From: Aquilaria yunnanensis
Taxonomy: Eukaryota > Streptophyta > Magnoliopsida > Malvales > Thymelaeaceae
Assembly: GCA_039654915.1 (NCBI GenBank)
Contig: CM077594.1
Location: forward strand, 17,731,001-17,795,000
Length of the DNA: 64,000 nt
Direction: 5' to 3'
The translations under genes and the position numbers were made by a program. The notes under the pieces were generated by a model, which was given only the letters and a program-made list of their open reading frames with translations, did not search any database and was not told where the DNA came from. Positions 35,706-47,300 of the stretch are shown here, piece by piece; position 1 is the first letter of the stretch; every line of letters begins with the position of its first letter.

Positions 35706-38112
35706 CTAAAGGACCCCGACGTCTTTGGAAGCTCCAACTCCTGCGTCCTTGGCCGGCGCCTTCGGTGCTGGAGGAGGGGCGAATGGCAGGTTAAGGTATT
35801 CAATCTTTGACCAAGTCCACCGAGGCTCCTAGGGAATGTCTAGGCCAGCGAAGAAGGAGACGTCGAGGTATGGGTACTTCTTCAGAACTTGATGCTGAGC
35901 TAGGCAAAAACCATCCTGAAAGGCAACCTTGGTCGCCTGAATGGCCTTTTCTTTCTCAACGTCCAAGTCTTCTACCTCGCTTTGAAGCTTGGCAACCTCC
36001 TTCTCCAGCTTCTTTATCTTCTTCTTCTTCTTTGAATCCTTCTTCAGCAAATCGACCTTGGCTTGAAGCTCAGCTTTGTCATCAAGCGCCTTCGCCAGGA
36101 GAGCAGAACCTTCTTCCTTCTTCTTTTGAATGGCCTTGTTGGCCGAGGTCAGACTCACAACCTTCTGCCTAAGGTCGGACATCTTTTTGGAGAAATCCTT
36201 CAAGAGCTCTTCCTGGCCCTTCAAGAATTCCTCCTGAAGTTAGCGACCTCCTCCCTGGCTATTCGGCTCAACTCGGCATTCTTAACAACAGAGCTAGCAC
36301 AGAAGACCCTGGCCTTCTCCAGTTTACCTTCGGCCCAAGCTCGGGCCGAAGATAGCTTCGCCACCCGGGCTCGAAGGTATCCACTATACCCCAAAAGCTG
36401 CGAACAAAGATAGGGTATTCAGTCAAATTCGCATAAGGAAATCCAAAATACTTAGACAAAAAGTGGAAGGGAAAATGAAGAGGCCTAAAAAACTACCTGG
36501 GCAGCATGCTCAGACACCTTGGCGGCAAGGGCATCCTCGGTGGGGCATTCCTCGGCAATTGCCTTGAAGGAAGCCTGAGTAAGCACGCCCCTCGCCATCT
36601 GGGGAGCCATCTCGCGGCAATCCTCGGAGAACAGATTCATGTCCTCCGTGAAAGACCAGAACGGCTCCCTTGGAACCTTGTCCTTCGGGACGTGGAAATC
36701 CCGAAGAGCCTGCCTTCGGGCATATTCAACCATCCAATCTAAGAGCGCAAGTTCCTTTGCAAAATAAGAAGCATACGTCTCATCAGGCGAAAATCCTTAA
36801 GTATGAAAGCTATAAGACTACAAGTGCTAAAAAGGGGGATAAGGGACAAACCTGGCGCCACCTGGGCGACGTCTTCATCGGAGTCCCGAACCTTCTCCAC
36901 GTCGGCAGGGATATGTTTGCCTTTGTCCCTTCGGCGTTTCTCCAACTCCTCGGCAGAGAGACCTCTTACCAAAGAGCCCAAAAGATCCACCGACGTGGCG
37001 GGGCTCAAAGAAGCAGCAACAATGGCCACCCGGCAGGAACCTCGACGGGAGTTTCAGGCTCACTGTCGACCTCTGCCACATCTTCCAGGGGTGGAAGAAG
37101 GATGTCCTTCTTCGCCTTCTTGGCCGAAGACAGTCCGCTCCCAGTAGTCTTGCGCTTTCGGGAGGCGCCTTTCTTCGTTTGTTCCCCCTTTTCGGCTTGG
37201 CCGAGAAAGAGGGACTTATAGTAGGCAGCAGACTCGTCGCCCATCTTTGAAAAAGAAGGAAAACATTAGTGTGAGTCCAGACAGATACTTATACTGAAAA
37301 CTTTGAAAGGAAACTTACTTTCAAAAAAGGCCTCGTAAGTGAACTCCCCCCGAAGGAGCTTCACCAGCCAACTCCCGAAGGACCTCCTCAGTCATGAGCC
37401 TCCAGTTTATGGGGAAGGGGTAGAGGGAGCATGGAGGGACCTCGGTATCCCAGTCGGCGATAGCACGGATACGTCTGTCGAAGTCCGCAAACCTCGCCGC
37501 TAACTCGGAAGTTAGCAGCTTCTTGGGGTCCACGACATCCGTCTTCAGCTTTCTGCGAGCCCACTTGGTCGGGACATACGACCAGGCCTCCACCATCTTT
37601 AGGAAGAAGAACTTCCTTTGCCACCATTGCCAACTATCCTTAGTAGCGAAGGTGAACATGAACTTTTTGCTCCCAGATCCCCGAGGTAGCATGAAATAAA
37701 AGCCACCCTTCGGAACCCGATAAAGCTTGTTGTACTGCATGAACAGGATAAAATGAGGCTCTATTCCGAAGACCCCGCACATGCAGAAGAAGGCATTGAA
37801 ATAGCAATACAAGTTCGGAGGAAACTGATTCACGGCTATACCATGGAATTGGCAAAAGTTGCAAATCATCCTTGTGAGAAGAAACCAAAGTCCGGCCTTT
37901 AGTTGGGCTCGAAAAACGGTAACCTCGTCACGGCGGTTCATAAAACTAAAATGACCGGGACGAGGTAACCTTGTGACGGCGTAGGAAGGGAGGAAAAATT
38001 TTGTTGTCCACTTTTCTAACTTCGCCGAGGTGGAGCAACAAGGGTGAGACGTGAGAGGATGCCAGCTCTCGGGGAGAAAATCGATAGACATAAAGGGGAC
38101 GGGTGAAGACAT
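35706..38112 (-). pseudogene. Antisense Transposase_28-like / coiled-coil gene of element 2
   Basis: Start MSSPVPFMSIDFLPESWHPL at 38112. Inferred exons end or begin at 37319, about 37248, 36852, about 36755, 36497 and 36397, with the stop at 35706-35708. Exon 1 keeps the Transposase_28-like part (CNFCQFHGIAVNQFPPN, FILFMQYNKLY). A deletion of roughly 65 bp near the end of exon 1 shifts the frame. The acceptors of introns 1 and 2 have lost their AG (now AA), leaving a shifted AG. A one-base deletion lies near 36240, and a TAG at 35829-35831. The coiled-coil tail (KKDSKKKKKIKKLEKEVAKL) is otherwise readable. Confidence 0.78.
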
Positions 38113-38383
38113 GGTCAGTCAAAGAAAAATGACCTCGGAAAAAGAATGAAAAGACTTCGGGAAAGATAGGGAAAACAGAAAGGGAAGGAACCGAAGGACT
38201 TCTAGAGCTACAACCCACCAAAAGTCTTGCCAAAATCTGGGTTTGAGGACGGCGTCGTGAAAACTGGCTGGAAATCGCACCGTCGTTAACGCCGTCGCAA
38301 AGAAGGGAGGAAAGACACGAAAGCAGACGAGAGCGAAGCGAGAGCAAAGTAAAAGCAAATGAAGGTTATGACGGAGGGAGACC

Positions 38384-38391
38384 TATATATA
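38384..38391 (-). promoter_or_regulatory. TATA box of the antisense gene in element 2
   Basis: TATATATA, 272 bp upstream of the ATG. GACGTCA/TGACG-like motifs lie 30-70 bp further upstream. Confidence 0.62.
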
Positions 38392-38804
38392 GCCCGAGGA
38401 AGGGTAGCCGAATCGACGTCATAATTGCTCCGCGAAGGTGAAGCGCCGTCATTATTACCCTTCGTGCACGAAAAGGCGTGCCTGCCGCAACCGACGTGAC
38501 CGTCCCTAACCAGCGCCTGCCACATTTCGCCCGTCACAAGAAACTAGGACGCGTTTTCTGACATCCCAAAAATTCGGGCACGCTGCTCTAGACTGACACG
38601 CCTAGTTTCGAGACGCGACGGTCCACTGACCTGCGGCAGTGAAAGCAAAGAGATTGGGTATCTCGAGAACACCAAAGGGCAGACAGGTGACACCTGTCTG
38701 GATGAAGCTCGTCTCCTGGTGGTGAGGTGCCTTCTTTGCGAACGTCATATTCCGAAGTCCTGATAAGCGTCCTCATTATTGCCACTAGCCGAAGTCTACA
38801 CTCC

Positions 38805-38825
38805 GGCTTTCCGAAGGAGGGCATG
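38805..38825 (+). promoter_or_regulatory. Polypurine tract of element 2
   Basis: CCGAAGGAGGGCATG directly before the 3' LTR. Confidence 0.75.
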
Positions 38826-39683
38826 TGATAGCCAAAGTGCTATCGCCCCCATCGCCTGAGGGCCTCGACCAAGCACTATGCTCTGGAAAATCTGGCATCA
38901 CTAACGAGGAACGCCAATACCGACCTTAGAAAGGAGGGAGTCCGACAACAACTTTGAGAATGACAGTACCGACCTTAAGAACTAGCCTATTACCTCCCTC
39001 GGAAAGGTGACCGAACTGACTTTAGGGGAGAAGGACCAGCCACCATCGGCAAAAGAAAATCCCCCCGAAGGAGTAATTTCAGAGCTAGGGGATCCCCCGA
39101 ACTACCAGTACGACTCCAGGAAAATGCCCTTCACCCCGAAGGGTGACTTCAACCAAAGGGACCTCGGGGCGTACGGCAGAAGCATCTAAGAAGTCTCTGA
39201 CATGTCGCCCGCACACGCTACACGCCACCCCCGTATGTGCTCTGACACACCGACGCTGCCTACATCTTGTCATATAGGGCTAGTCCTAGCCCATGGCCCA
39301 AGGAGCCTATAAACGGCTGGAGGCCCCCACGCCCAGGAAGGACAAATTACATCTGACCGAACACGTGTCACGATCTGAACGGGCTTCCTCCCCCTATATA
39401 TACCAGGGAAATGGTCTTAGCAAAGGATCCCTCTCCTCCTCCCTGAAAAGGAAACGCCACAGGCAAGAATCTCTTGCCCTCTGCATTCCCTCTCCACCTT
39501 CAAAACACTAACTTGGGCGTCAGAGGCTCCTCCCCGGAAAAAGACTCCGGGGACCTCCTAACCCCTGTTTTCCGGGCATTTCAGGCGCACCCCCTTGGGA
39601 AACCTACACTTCGGGCGTTCCTCCACATCAAAAGTCCCTCTCGGTCACACCATGTGACCTGACGAAGATGTTGCGGGGCATCA
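38826..39683 (+). repeat. 3' LTR of element 2 (858 bp)
   Basis: TGATAGCC start and GGCATCA end. CACGTG at 39362-39367 and TATATATA at 39395-39402. About 28 bp shorter than the 5' LTR. Confidence 0.9.
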
Positions 39684-39688
39684 CCCTG
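39684..39688. repeat. TSD of element 2, right
   Basis: CCCTG, matching 18446-18450. Confidence 0.85.
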
Positions 39689-40580
39689 GAAATTGAAGGT
39701 CAGAGAAGTACACTGATGAATTCTTCCACTACGATTTCCCTTCAACTCACCGACACAACCTCTACACTCTCAGCCTTAGCCTTAGACCTAACTACAGTAA
39801 CCCAAACTCATAGATTTGGTCAATTCCAACAGCATTAATTACTGAGAAATTGTTGTTTGACCACCATGATTACTGGCCAATTGTTATTTGTCATGTCTCG
39901 TGCACAATCTGTTATAATTGGACAAGCTCCCACTTTGTTCACCTTTTTTGAATGTCATTACCATCACCGGTGTCAAAACTTTGATGCCAAATATATTCGT
40001 TTCGAAAACATTGATGGCAAAACTGAAGATTTCAGGATCTTATGATCTTATGATAACATACTTTTATGTTATCTACTCATGTATATGCCACATGCATATT
40101 TGTTCATTTGAATTCAACATGGATATAGGCATGCATAACATATTATATAACATATCAAGATCACATACAAGTTGTGTTAAATAAATCCTAGCATGCTACT
40201 AAGAATATACGAAAATGAAACCTAACATGCTACTAAATGAAGAAAAGATGTGCACCTTTCTTCTTGGTTATCTTTAGCGAAAAAACTTGAGGGAGAACTT
40301 GATCTTAGAGGAGCGCCCTGAAGCTTGAAATAGAGATGAATAATCTCTATGTAAATCCACCCAAAATGCTCTCAAGAAGTGTTTAATATTTCGGCCTTTA
40401 AAGAAAATAGGAGGAGAACAATTTTCTCTCAAGAAAATGGAGCAAATGGAGTGCAAATTCGTGCTTAAAATGGCTAGCCTCTAAAGGCTATTTATAGATG
40501 ACCAAAAGGCACACCTTTACACCAAGAAAAGTGTCTTTTAAGCCAAAGAACACTTCCTTTGGCTAAGGGTCATGTATGGT

Positions 40581-40860
40581 GGCGAAAATACATGTCTTTT
40601 AGCCAAGGAACATTTCCTTTGGCCTATAACCACCCCATAACTACCTTATGGCGAAAATACATGTCTTTTTAGCCAAGGAACACTTCCTTTGGCCTATAAC
40701 CACCCCATAACTACCTTATGGTCGAATATACATGTCCTTTGAAGTCATAGGACATCATTCTTAGTGCAATAACCACCCCAACCACCCTCATGGCCGAATA
40801 TACATGTCTTTTCACTCAAGGAACACTTCCTTTGGATGAAAAGACATGTTCTTTTAGCCA
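40581..40860. repeat. 70-bp tandem array (about 4 copies)
   Basis: Units start GGCGAAAATACATGTC (40581), repeat at about 40651 and recur in diverged form (GTCGAATATACATGTC) at about 40721 and 40791. Each carries CCTTTGGC and AACCACCCCA blocks. Confidence 0.75.
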
Positions 40861-40974
40861 ATAGTCATCTCTTTTGATGAAGAGACATACCTTTACACAA
40901 AAGATGTGTCTCTTGGTGGTTTTGAGCTAAAAGCAAGGTGAGCTGGCACAAAGCTAGCTCACTATGCTACTTAT

Positions 40975-41465
40975 GCACCATTGAGCTCCTCTGAGCTCCA
41001 ATCAAGCTCCATGAACTAAGGTCTAGTTCCCTGAACTGCCCTTGAGTTGGAGTTAGCTACTCTCAGCTGAAGTGAACTGAAGTCCAGCTACATTCAGCTA
41101 CCAAAAAATGAAGTGAGCTGACTTGAGCTGACTTGAGCTAACTTGAGCTGAAGTCCTGCTACTTTGAGCTACTTATAGCTGAAGTGAGCTGACTTGACCT
41201 GAAGTGCAGCTACATTCAGCTACCAGAAGCTGAAATGAGCTGACTTGAGCTAACTTGAGCTGAAGTGCAGCTACTTTGAGCTACTTATAGCTGAAGTGAG
41301 CTGACTTGACCTGAAGTGCAGCTACATTCAGCTACCAGAAGCTGAAGTGAGCTGACTTGAGCTAACTTGAGCTGAAGTGCAGCTACTTTGAGCTACTTAT
41401 AGCTGAAGTGAGCTGACTTAAGCTAAAGGGAGCTACTTTTAGCTACCTTAGATAGCTGTTCAAGC
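40975..41465. repeat. AGCT-led decamer array with 112-122 bp higher-order period
   Basis: Successive 10-mers AGCTGAAGTG, AGCTGACTTG, AGCTAACTTG, AGCTACTTAT and similar repeat for hundreds of bases. A longer unit marked by CATTCAGCTACC recurs at 41091, 41213 and 41325. Confidence 0.85.
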
Positions 41466-43846
41466 TAGAGTTAGCTCAATGAGCTCAAATCCTATCTTAA
41501 AAGGATCTTGGTGCGCCAAGAATTCCAACAAAAACTGCCCGTTTAAAAAACATTAATGACAAATATGCCCGTTTCAAAAAACATATTAGCTGAAGTGGTG
41601 GCGGATTATCCAACTTACCCCCACTCTGATGAAATATTCTCACTGTTAACTGCCATAGTGATAAATATCCCCATATTCCAAAACATTGGTGGCAAATATG
41701 CCCATTTTTAAAATATTAATAGAAAATTTCTCTGGGATAAAACTTTAATGTAAAAACTACTCTGAGTCATATACTTTTGTGGCAAAATTATCCCTTTTTC
41801 TCTTTAAAAAATTAAGTTGGATTTGGCACTGGATATGGGATCCACCAATTTCTTAAAAGGATCAGGATGGGATACAAGGTGATATTTGTGGCGGGATGCC
41901 AAAGGCTGCCTCCATTTGGGAGATACATATAGGGGCCAAGAAAGAATTTGGGCTAGGTAACATGGACCATGTGGACATAAGGGATTATGAAAGATACAAC
42001 AATACAATGGCCTGTAGTGTGGGCTTGACAATTGGTCTAATTTGGGTTTTAGTTTAGTTAAAGAGTACATATTCATTTTTTTTGTTCTTGTTCCTTTCTT
42101 TTCTATCTTTGCTTTTCCAAAGCTAATGTTGAATAGTGGTGAGCATTCGGTTGATTTCATTTTGAAACCATTTTAAAAATTATAGTTCGAACCATATTTG
42201 GTTTTTATAAATTGTATCCAAATTATCTGAATTACATGCCAGAACTAATCTGAACGATCCAGAATTACATTTTGGTGTATTTAATTTAGTTTATTCGGTT
42301 CTTCTGTCTAAAACCTAGATATATAATAAATGAAAACATAAGATAAATATTAAACTTTTTACCTCTTATACCCAAAATAAAAGAAGGATAGATAACATAT
42401 AGTCCATAATTAGTAGGAAATAAATTTATATAAGTAGAGTCATTATAAATAATGGTAAAATATATATTACTATTTGGTTTATTTGATTTTAAGTATATGA
42501 TCCAATAATCAATCCGATAACTGAACATGAAATTCAGTTTTGGTCTAAACTGATGAACTAAAGAAGAAATTGGATTATTTTATCTAAATATAATTAAACT
42601 TTTTGATTTTTCTGTTTTGTCCAAATAATACTCACTCCTAATATTGAAAACAAAGATTAAAGATGAATTAGAGAATTGAGAATAAAAATAGTTGTGTCTA
42701 CCATAATTTCTCTGATCCATAAACTATGTATAGTGGTACCTTTGTCTCAAGTTATTTGTACCACTTCAGTTTTTTATTTAAGTTTGACTTAAAAATTTAT
42801 TTATATTAGTATTTACTAAATGTTTTTTAAAAACAGTGTTTTTAAAGACTATAAATCATGTAGTTTTCAACTATAAATTTTTTAAAAAATTTTAGTAAAT
42901 AATAATATAAATAAATTTAAGTTAAACTTAAGTAAAGAAAACCAAAATGATGCAAACAACTTGAGATGTAGGGAGTAGTAATTTATAATTGAGCATTTTA
43001 ATATGTGAATTTAAAATTTATATCCACAAATAAAAAATGTACGTTGTTAACTTTTAAATATAATTTTTTTAATTTTTTATAAAATAATATTATAATTAAA
43101 TTCAAATCTAATTTAAGTAAAAAATAATAATAAATGGTCAATCAAATCAGGACCGAAGGGAGTAAATGTTTACATTTCAACGATTTGAAGGAAAAAAATT
43201 TCTTCCCCTAGGCAAAACGAGAAGAAATTTGATAGGGTAACAGTACATATGTAGTCAATATGATACAAAATTTCGCTACTAATGGATAAAATTTTTGTGC
43301 AAGACTCACTTAAATTTAGACGATGCAATTAGTTAGTAAGCATAATTTCATAAAATTATATATAATTTCATTTGACCTCCAAATTCTTGTTGTCGCAGGC
43401 CTTTTCACTTAAACGAAAGCAACGAAATCACACAGAAATTTCGGACGAAGTTAGAACAAGAATTAAAAGAAGCTTGATGCCTCTCCAAACTCTGACTTTC
43501 AAGTTTCAACCAAAATTAAATTAGATTATCCCTCAGGGGCTTTGACTTGTGACCCAAGAAATTATGATTTGACTCTCTAAAAGACCTACTTGAGAATTAA
43601 TTAACCGTACCATCTTCCTAGCAAAATAGTTAAAGGGGTACGTGAAATTGAGATTAAACTCCCGATTTCACCACTTTTTCACATATGATATCATTATAAT
43701 GTTAGTTTGGTTGTATTTTTTTGTTTCGAAAAAAGTCATTTCCTAGTTCTTATTTTTTAAGATCTCCCCAATATTTATATACCTGTAATAATGTTTATAT
43801 GTAAAAAAAAAAAAAAAGGAAAAGAGAGCTAATTAACCAGTTCAAA

Positions 43847-44375
43847 ATGTCCGTACAAATTAAAGCCCGTTCAATTCAGGTTGAAGCGAGAAATCGAGCC
43901 GACCGTTGGAGGCAATTTTCTGTTCCTGAATTTAGTGTCTGTTTCTCTGTCACTTTGCTCTCCCGTATTTATCAACCAAACAAAACCCTCGTTTTAGTTC
44001 TCATAAACCACTTCCTTTCCCCCACGCGCACCACTCCCCACGCGACTTCACCGGCTCTCTCGATTCCAACGAGCTTCAGGAATCCTACTAAGTACTAGCA
44101 ACCAAATTCAATTTTCGAATTTTCTTTTTCTTGCCAGTTTCAAACAGGATTCCAGACCCAGAAGACCGTTCCTCGATTCCTGTGCCTTTCCCTCTTACCT
44201 TTAGTTCAGACTCACTTCCCTCCCTCTCTCCCTCTCTTCATCTGTCTCTTTCTCTCTCTAGTTCTTATCTGTTTCAGACGTCGACAGTTTTGTATTGCTT
44301 CGATCTTTTGAGACCAGGAACCAGCGGGCGCAAAAGTTTTGCAGAGAGATTTACTAGTTTTATAGACCTTTCTCG
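43847..44375 (+). promoter_or_regulatory. Upstream region and CT-rich leader of the CHUP1-like gene
   Basis: Immediately before the start codon the strand becomes strongly pyrimidine-rich (44212-44270, runs of CTCTCTCC), typical of plant core promoters and 5' leaders. I see no clear TATA box at the expected distance. The transcription start is not determined. Confidence 0.45.
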
Positions 44376-47300
44376 ATGGTAGCTGGAAAGGCCATGAGGA
44401 AGGCGATGGGTCTGCAGAAGTCGCCGGGCAGAGGCAAGGAGGAGACACCGCCATTGCCGTCGTCGAGTTCGGCGTCCAAGAGCAGCGCCCAGAAATCTTC
44501 ATTCTCGCGCTCATTCGGCGTCTACTTCCCGCGTTCCTCTGCCCAGGTGCAGCCCCGCCCGCCGGACGTCGCCGAGCTTCTGCGTCTCGTGGAGGAGCTC
44601 CGGGACAGGGAGTCGCGGCTCAAGACCGAGCTTCTTGAACACAAGCTTCTCAAAGAGTCCGTCTCTATTCTGCCGGCGCTCGAGAATGAGATCGCCACGA
44701 AAGATAAAGAGCTGGAGCGAGCCTCTGCGGAGATCGAAAGTTTGAGATTCAAGAACGAGAGGTTAAGAACGGAACTCGAGAGAGTTGAGACAGAAAAAGA
44801 GGAATGCGAGAAGAAGTTGCAGGAAACAGAAGCGAACATTTCAGTACTGACGAAGGAAAACGAGAAAAAACTGCGAGAAAACGAAGAGACGATTTCGGAA
44901 CTGAAAATGGAACACAAGAGAAAAGTTTTGGAACTGGAATCCGAGATTTCACAACTGAGGAAAACTCCGTCGTGTTCGTCAGAGCGCGGTGGCTCTGCTG
45001 CGGACAGCGACGAGCTTTCTTCGTCGCAGAGGTTTCAGGGTTTAGTTGAACTTAGCGTGAAGTCCAATCTGATAAAAAGCTTGAAGACGACGAACAGTAA
45101 ATCCTTAGATTTCTGTTCGAACCACGAAAATCATAGAAACGAAGCGGAGATAGAAAGACCGAGGCACTCCCGTTGCAACTCGGATGAACTCGCCGAATCG
45201 ACTCTGTCCAATCTCAGATCTCGCGCCCCTAGGGTTCCAAAGCCCCCGCCTAGACCGTCGTCATCTGTATCGTTACCGTCGAAACCAGCTTCCTCCAGTG
45301 ATTCGAGCGACTCAGAGGACGGCCCAGCTTTCGTGGAGATAACGGTCCCTCCGCCGCCGCCGCTCCCACCAATTTCGTCTAAAACGCTGCCGCCTCCGCC
45401 TCCTCCGCCACCACCTATTGTGGCTAAAAATGTCCCTCCGGTGAAGGTGTCTGCTCCTCCACCTCCTCCTCCGCCCCCGAACGGGATTAGACCGGCGGCG
45501 GCGAAGGTGAGGAGAATTCCGGAAGTAGTGGAGTTCTACCATTCACTAATGCGGAGGGATTCCCGGAGGGAGTCCGCCGGAGGAAGCGTGCCAGAGGTAT
45601 TGCCGGCGAACGGCAATGCGCGCGACATGATCGGAGAAATTGAAAATCGTTCAGCCCATCTGCTCGCGGTATGTGCTCTGCTTCTGGTTAGGGTCGACCT
45701 TTCCCAATATTTACGAAACTGCCACTGCAGCTTGTAGCATTGCCAGTTTCAGTGACAGTGACGAGTCGCTGAGCGGCTTTATTGCTTTTCTGTTGCTTTT
45801 GCGTTTATTTGTTTCTTTCTAAGAATAAGACACTGTTCTGATTCCATGTGGGGGATTTAATTTTTGAGCGGTCCTGGTTTTGATTGCATAATTTCTTAAA
45901 CTTCGGTGGCAACTTTGGAAATTACCCTTTTTTATTTTCCTTACCTGAGTTTGATCATTAGATTACTTGGTTGATTTCTGAATACTAGTTGATTGCAAGT
46001 GGTTTTTTTTTTAAGATTAGTTACTAAGTTACTAATACTAATCCCAATCCTATGGGATTAACTAATGCCAATTCTAAATCTGTGTGATTATGCAGATAAA
46101 AACAGATGTGGAAACACAGGGAGACTTCATAAGGTTTCTGATCAAAGAAGTTGAGAATGCTGCATTTACAAGCATAGAGGATGTTGTGCCTTTTGTCAAA
46201 TGGCTCGACGACGAACTTTCCTACTTGGTACATAAACCTTGCTTCTAATTGGAGCCCTTTTGCTGGTTTTTGTTCCCAGATTTGTTGGTGTTATAAGTTT
46301 GTTCTTGTCTTGTTTGCTGGATAGGTGGACGAAAGAGCGGTCCTTAAACACTTTGAGTGGCCGGAGCAGAAGGCCGATGCTTTGCGTGAAGCAGCATTCG
46401 GATATTGTGATCTCCGGAAACTTGAGGCCGAAGCTTCGTCCTTTCGTGATGTGGACCGGCAGCCTTGTGGTTCAGCCCTCAAAAAGATGCAGGCTTTACT
46501 CGAGAAGTAAGAGAACAGAACTCATAAATCTCATGCCTTCAGTGCCTTCAGTTACTTCATAAACCTGTTTTTCTCATAAACTACCAACATTAAACGACAG
46601 GCTAGAACATGGGGTGTACAATCTCTCGAGAATGAGAGAATCCGCGGCCAACCGGTACAGAGGATTCAATATCCCCATGGATTGGATGCTTGACACAGGA
46701 ATCGTGAGCCAGGTATTGATTTCTCTCATCAACATAAATGTCCTCTGCAAAATTCATTAGACATGGTTGCTTATTGGTAACAGATAGATAGGTTCTATAA
46801 ATATGCCCTGTCACATTACCTGGAATATTTACAGAAAACACCTAAGCCTGTAAATCTCACCCGTAAATTCGCCCACAGAACTTAGGTGCACATCCTCCAA
46901 TCACCTGCTTGTGTAGATCTTGGAACTTCAATAACATAGAATAGTACTACCATACAATAGTCTCTAACCAGGGTCGGTAGCCTCACGGACAAGGGAATTC
47001 TAGTAGTTAAATCCCATCTTCCATGCGCATGCTCGTATGGGCAAATGTGAGCACCCAGATCTCTAGACATATCTACTTGGATGCTTCTTCCTTGGATCTT
47101 CCCGTTTGACCCTACACGTACGTGCCCACATGTTACTTTAGTCTCTCTCGCTCTACTAAACTAGCTTTGGATTATTTCCATGCTAGGAAATTACCTGGAA
47201 TATTTACAGAAAACACCTAAGCCTGTAAATCTCACCCGTAAATTCGCCCACAGAACTTAGGTGCACATCCTCCAATCACCTGCTTGTGTAGATCTTGGAA

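Larger units (their letters stand above)
18451..39683 (+). mobile_element. Tat-type Ty3/gypsy retrotransposon, element 2 (host of a nested copy)
   Basis: 5' LTR 18451-19336, PBS 19339, gag start to 19513, interrupted by element 3 (19514-29961) with a GGCTT duplication, then gag resumes at 29967. Gag C-terminus/protease, RT, RNase H, second RNase H and integrase run to 35263. The antisense gene lies at 35706-38112, the polypurine tract before 38826, and the 3' LTR at 38826-39683. The flanking CCCTG repeats confirm a real insertion. Without the nested copy it is about 10.8 kb. The LTRs differ at roughly 9% of positions over the first 550 bp by eye, more than those of element 3, so it is the older copy. 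Many nonsense changes: not autonomous. Confidence 0.93.
39689..43846. other. Intergenic region between element 2 and the CHUP1-like gene
   Basis: No convincing gene. From 39689 to about 39838 a short open stretch of low complexity (Ser/Thr-rich) joins the sequence left of element 2 and may be an old coding relic. 40581-41470 holds two tandem arrays. 42100-43800 is AT-rich with nothing I can name. Confidence 0.5.

Noticed and set aside
40975..41465. CRISPR-like repeat array
   Set aside because: No unique spacers between the repeats; it is a slipped tandem array in a plant genome.
44522..45542. Long opposite-strand ORFs (131 and 76 codons) over the CHUP1-like exon 1
   Set aside because: Shadows of the coding exon; Ser/Phe- and Arg-rich composition is the complement of the coiled-coil and proline codons.
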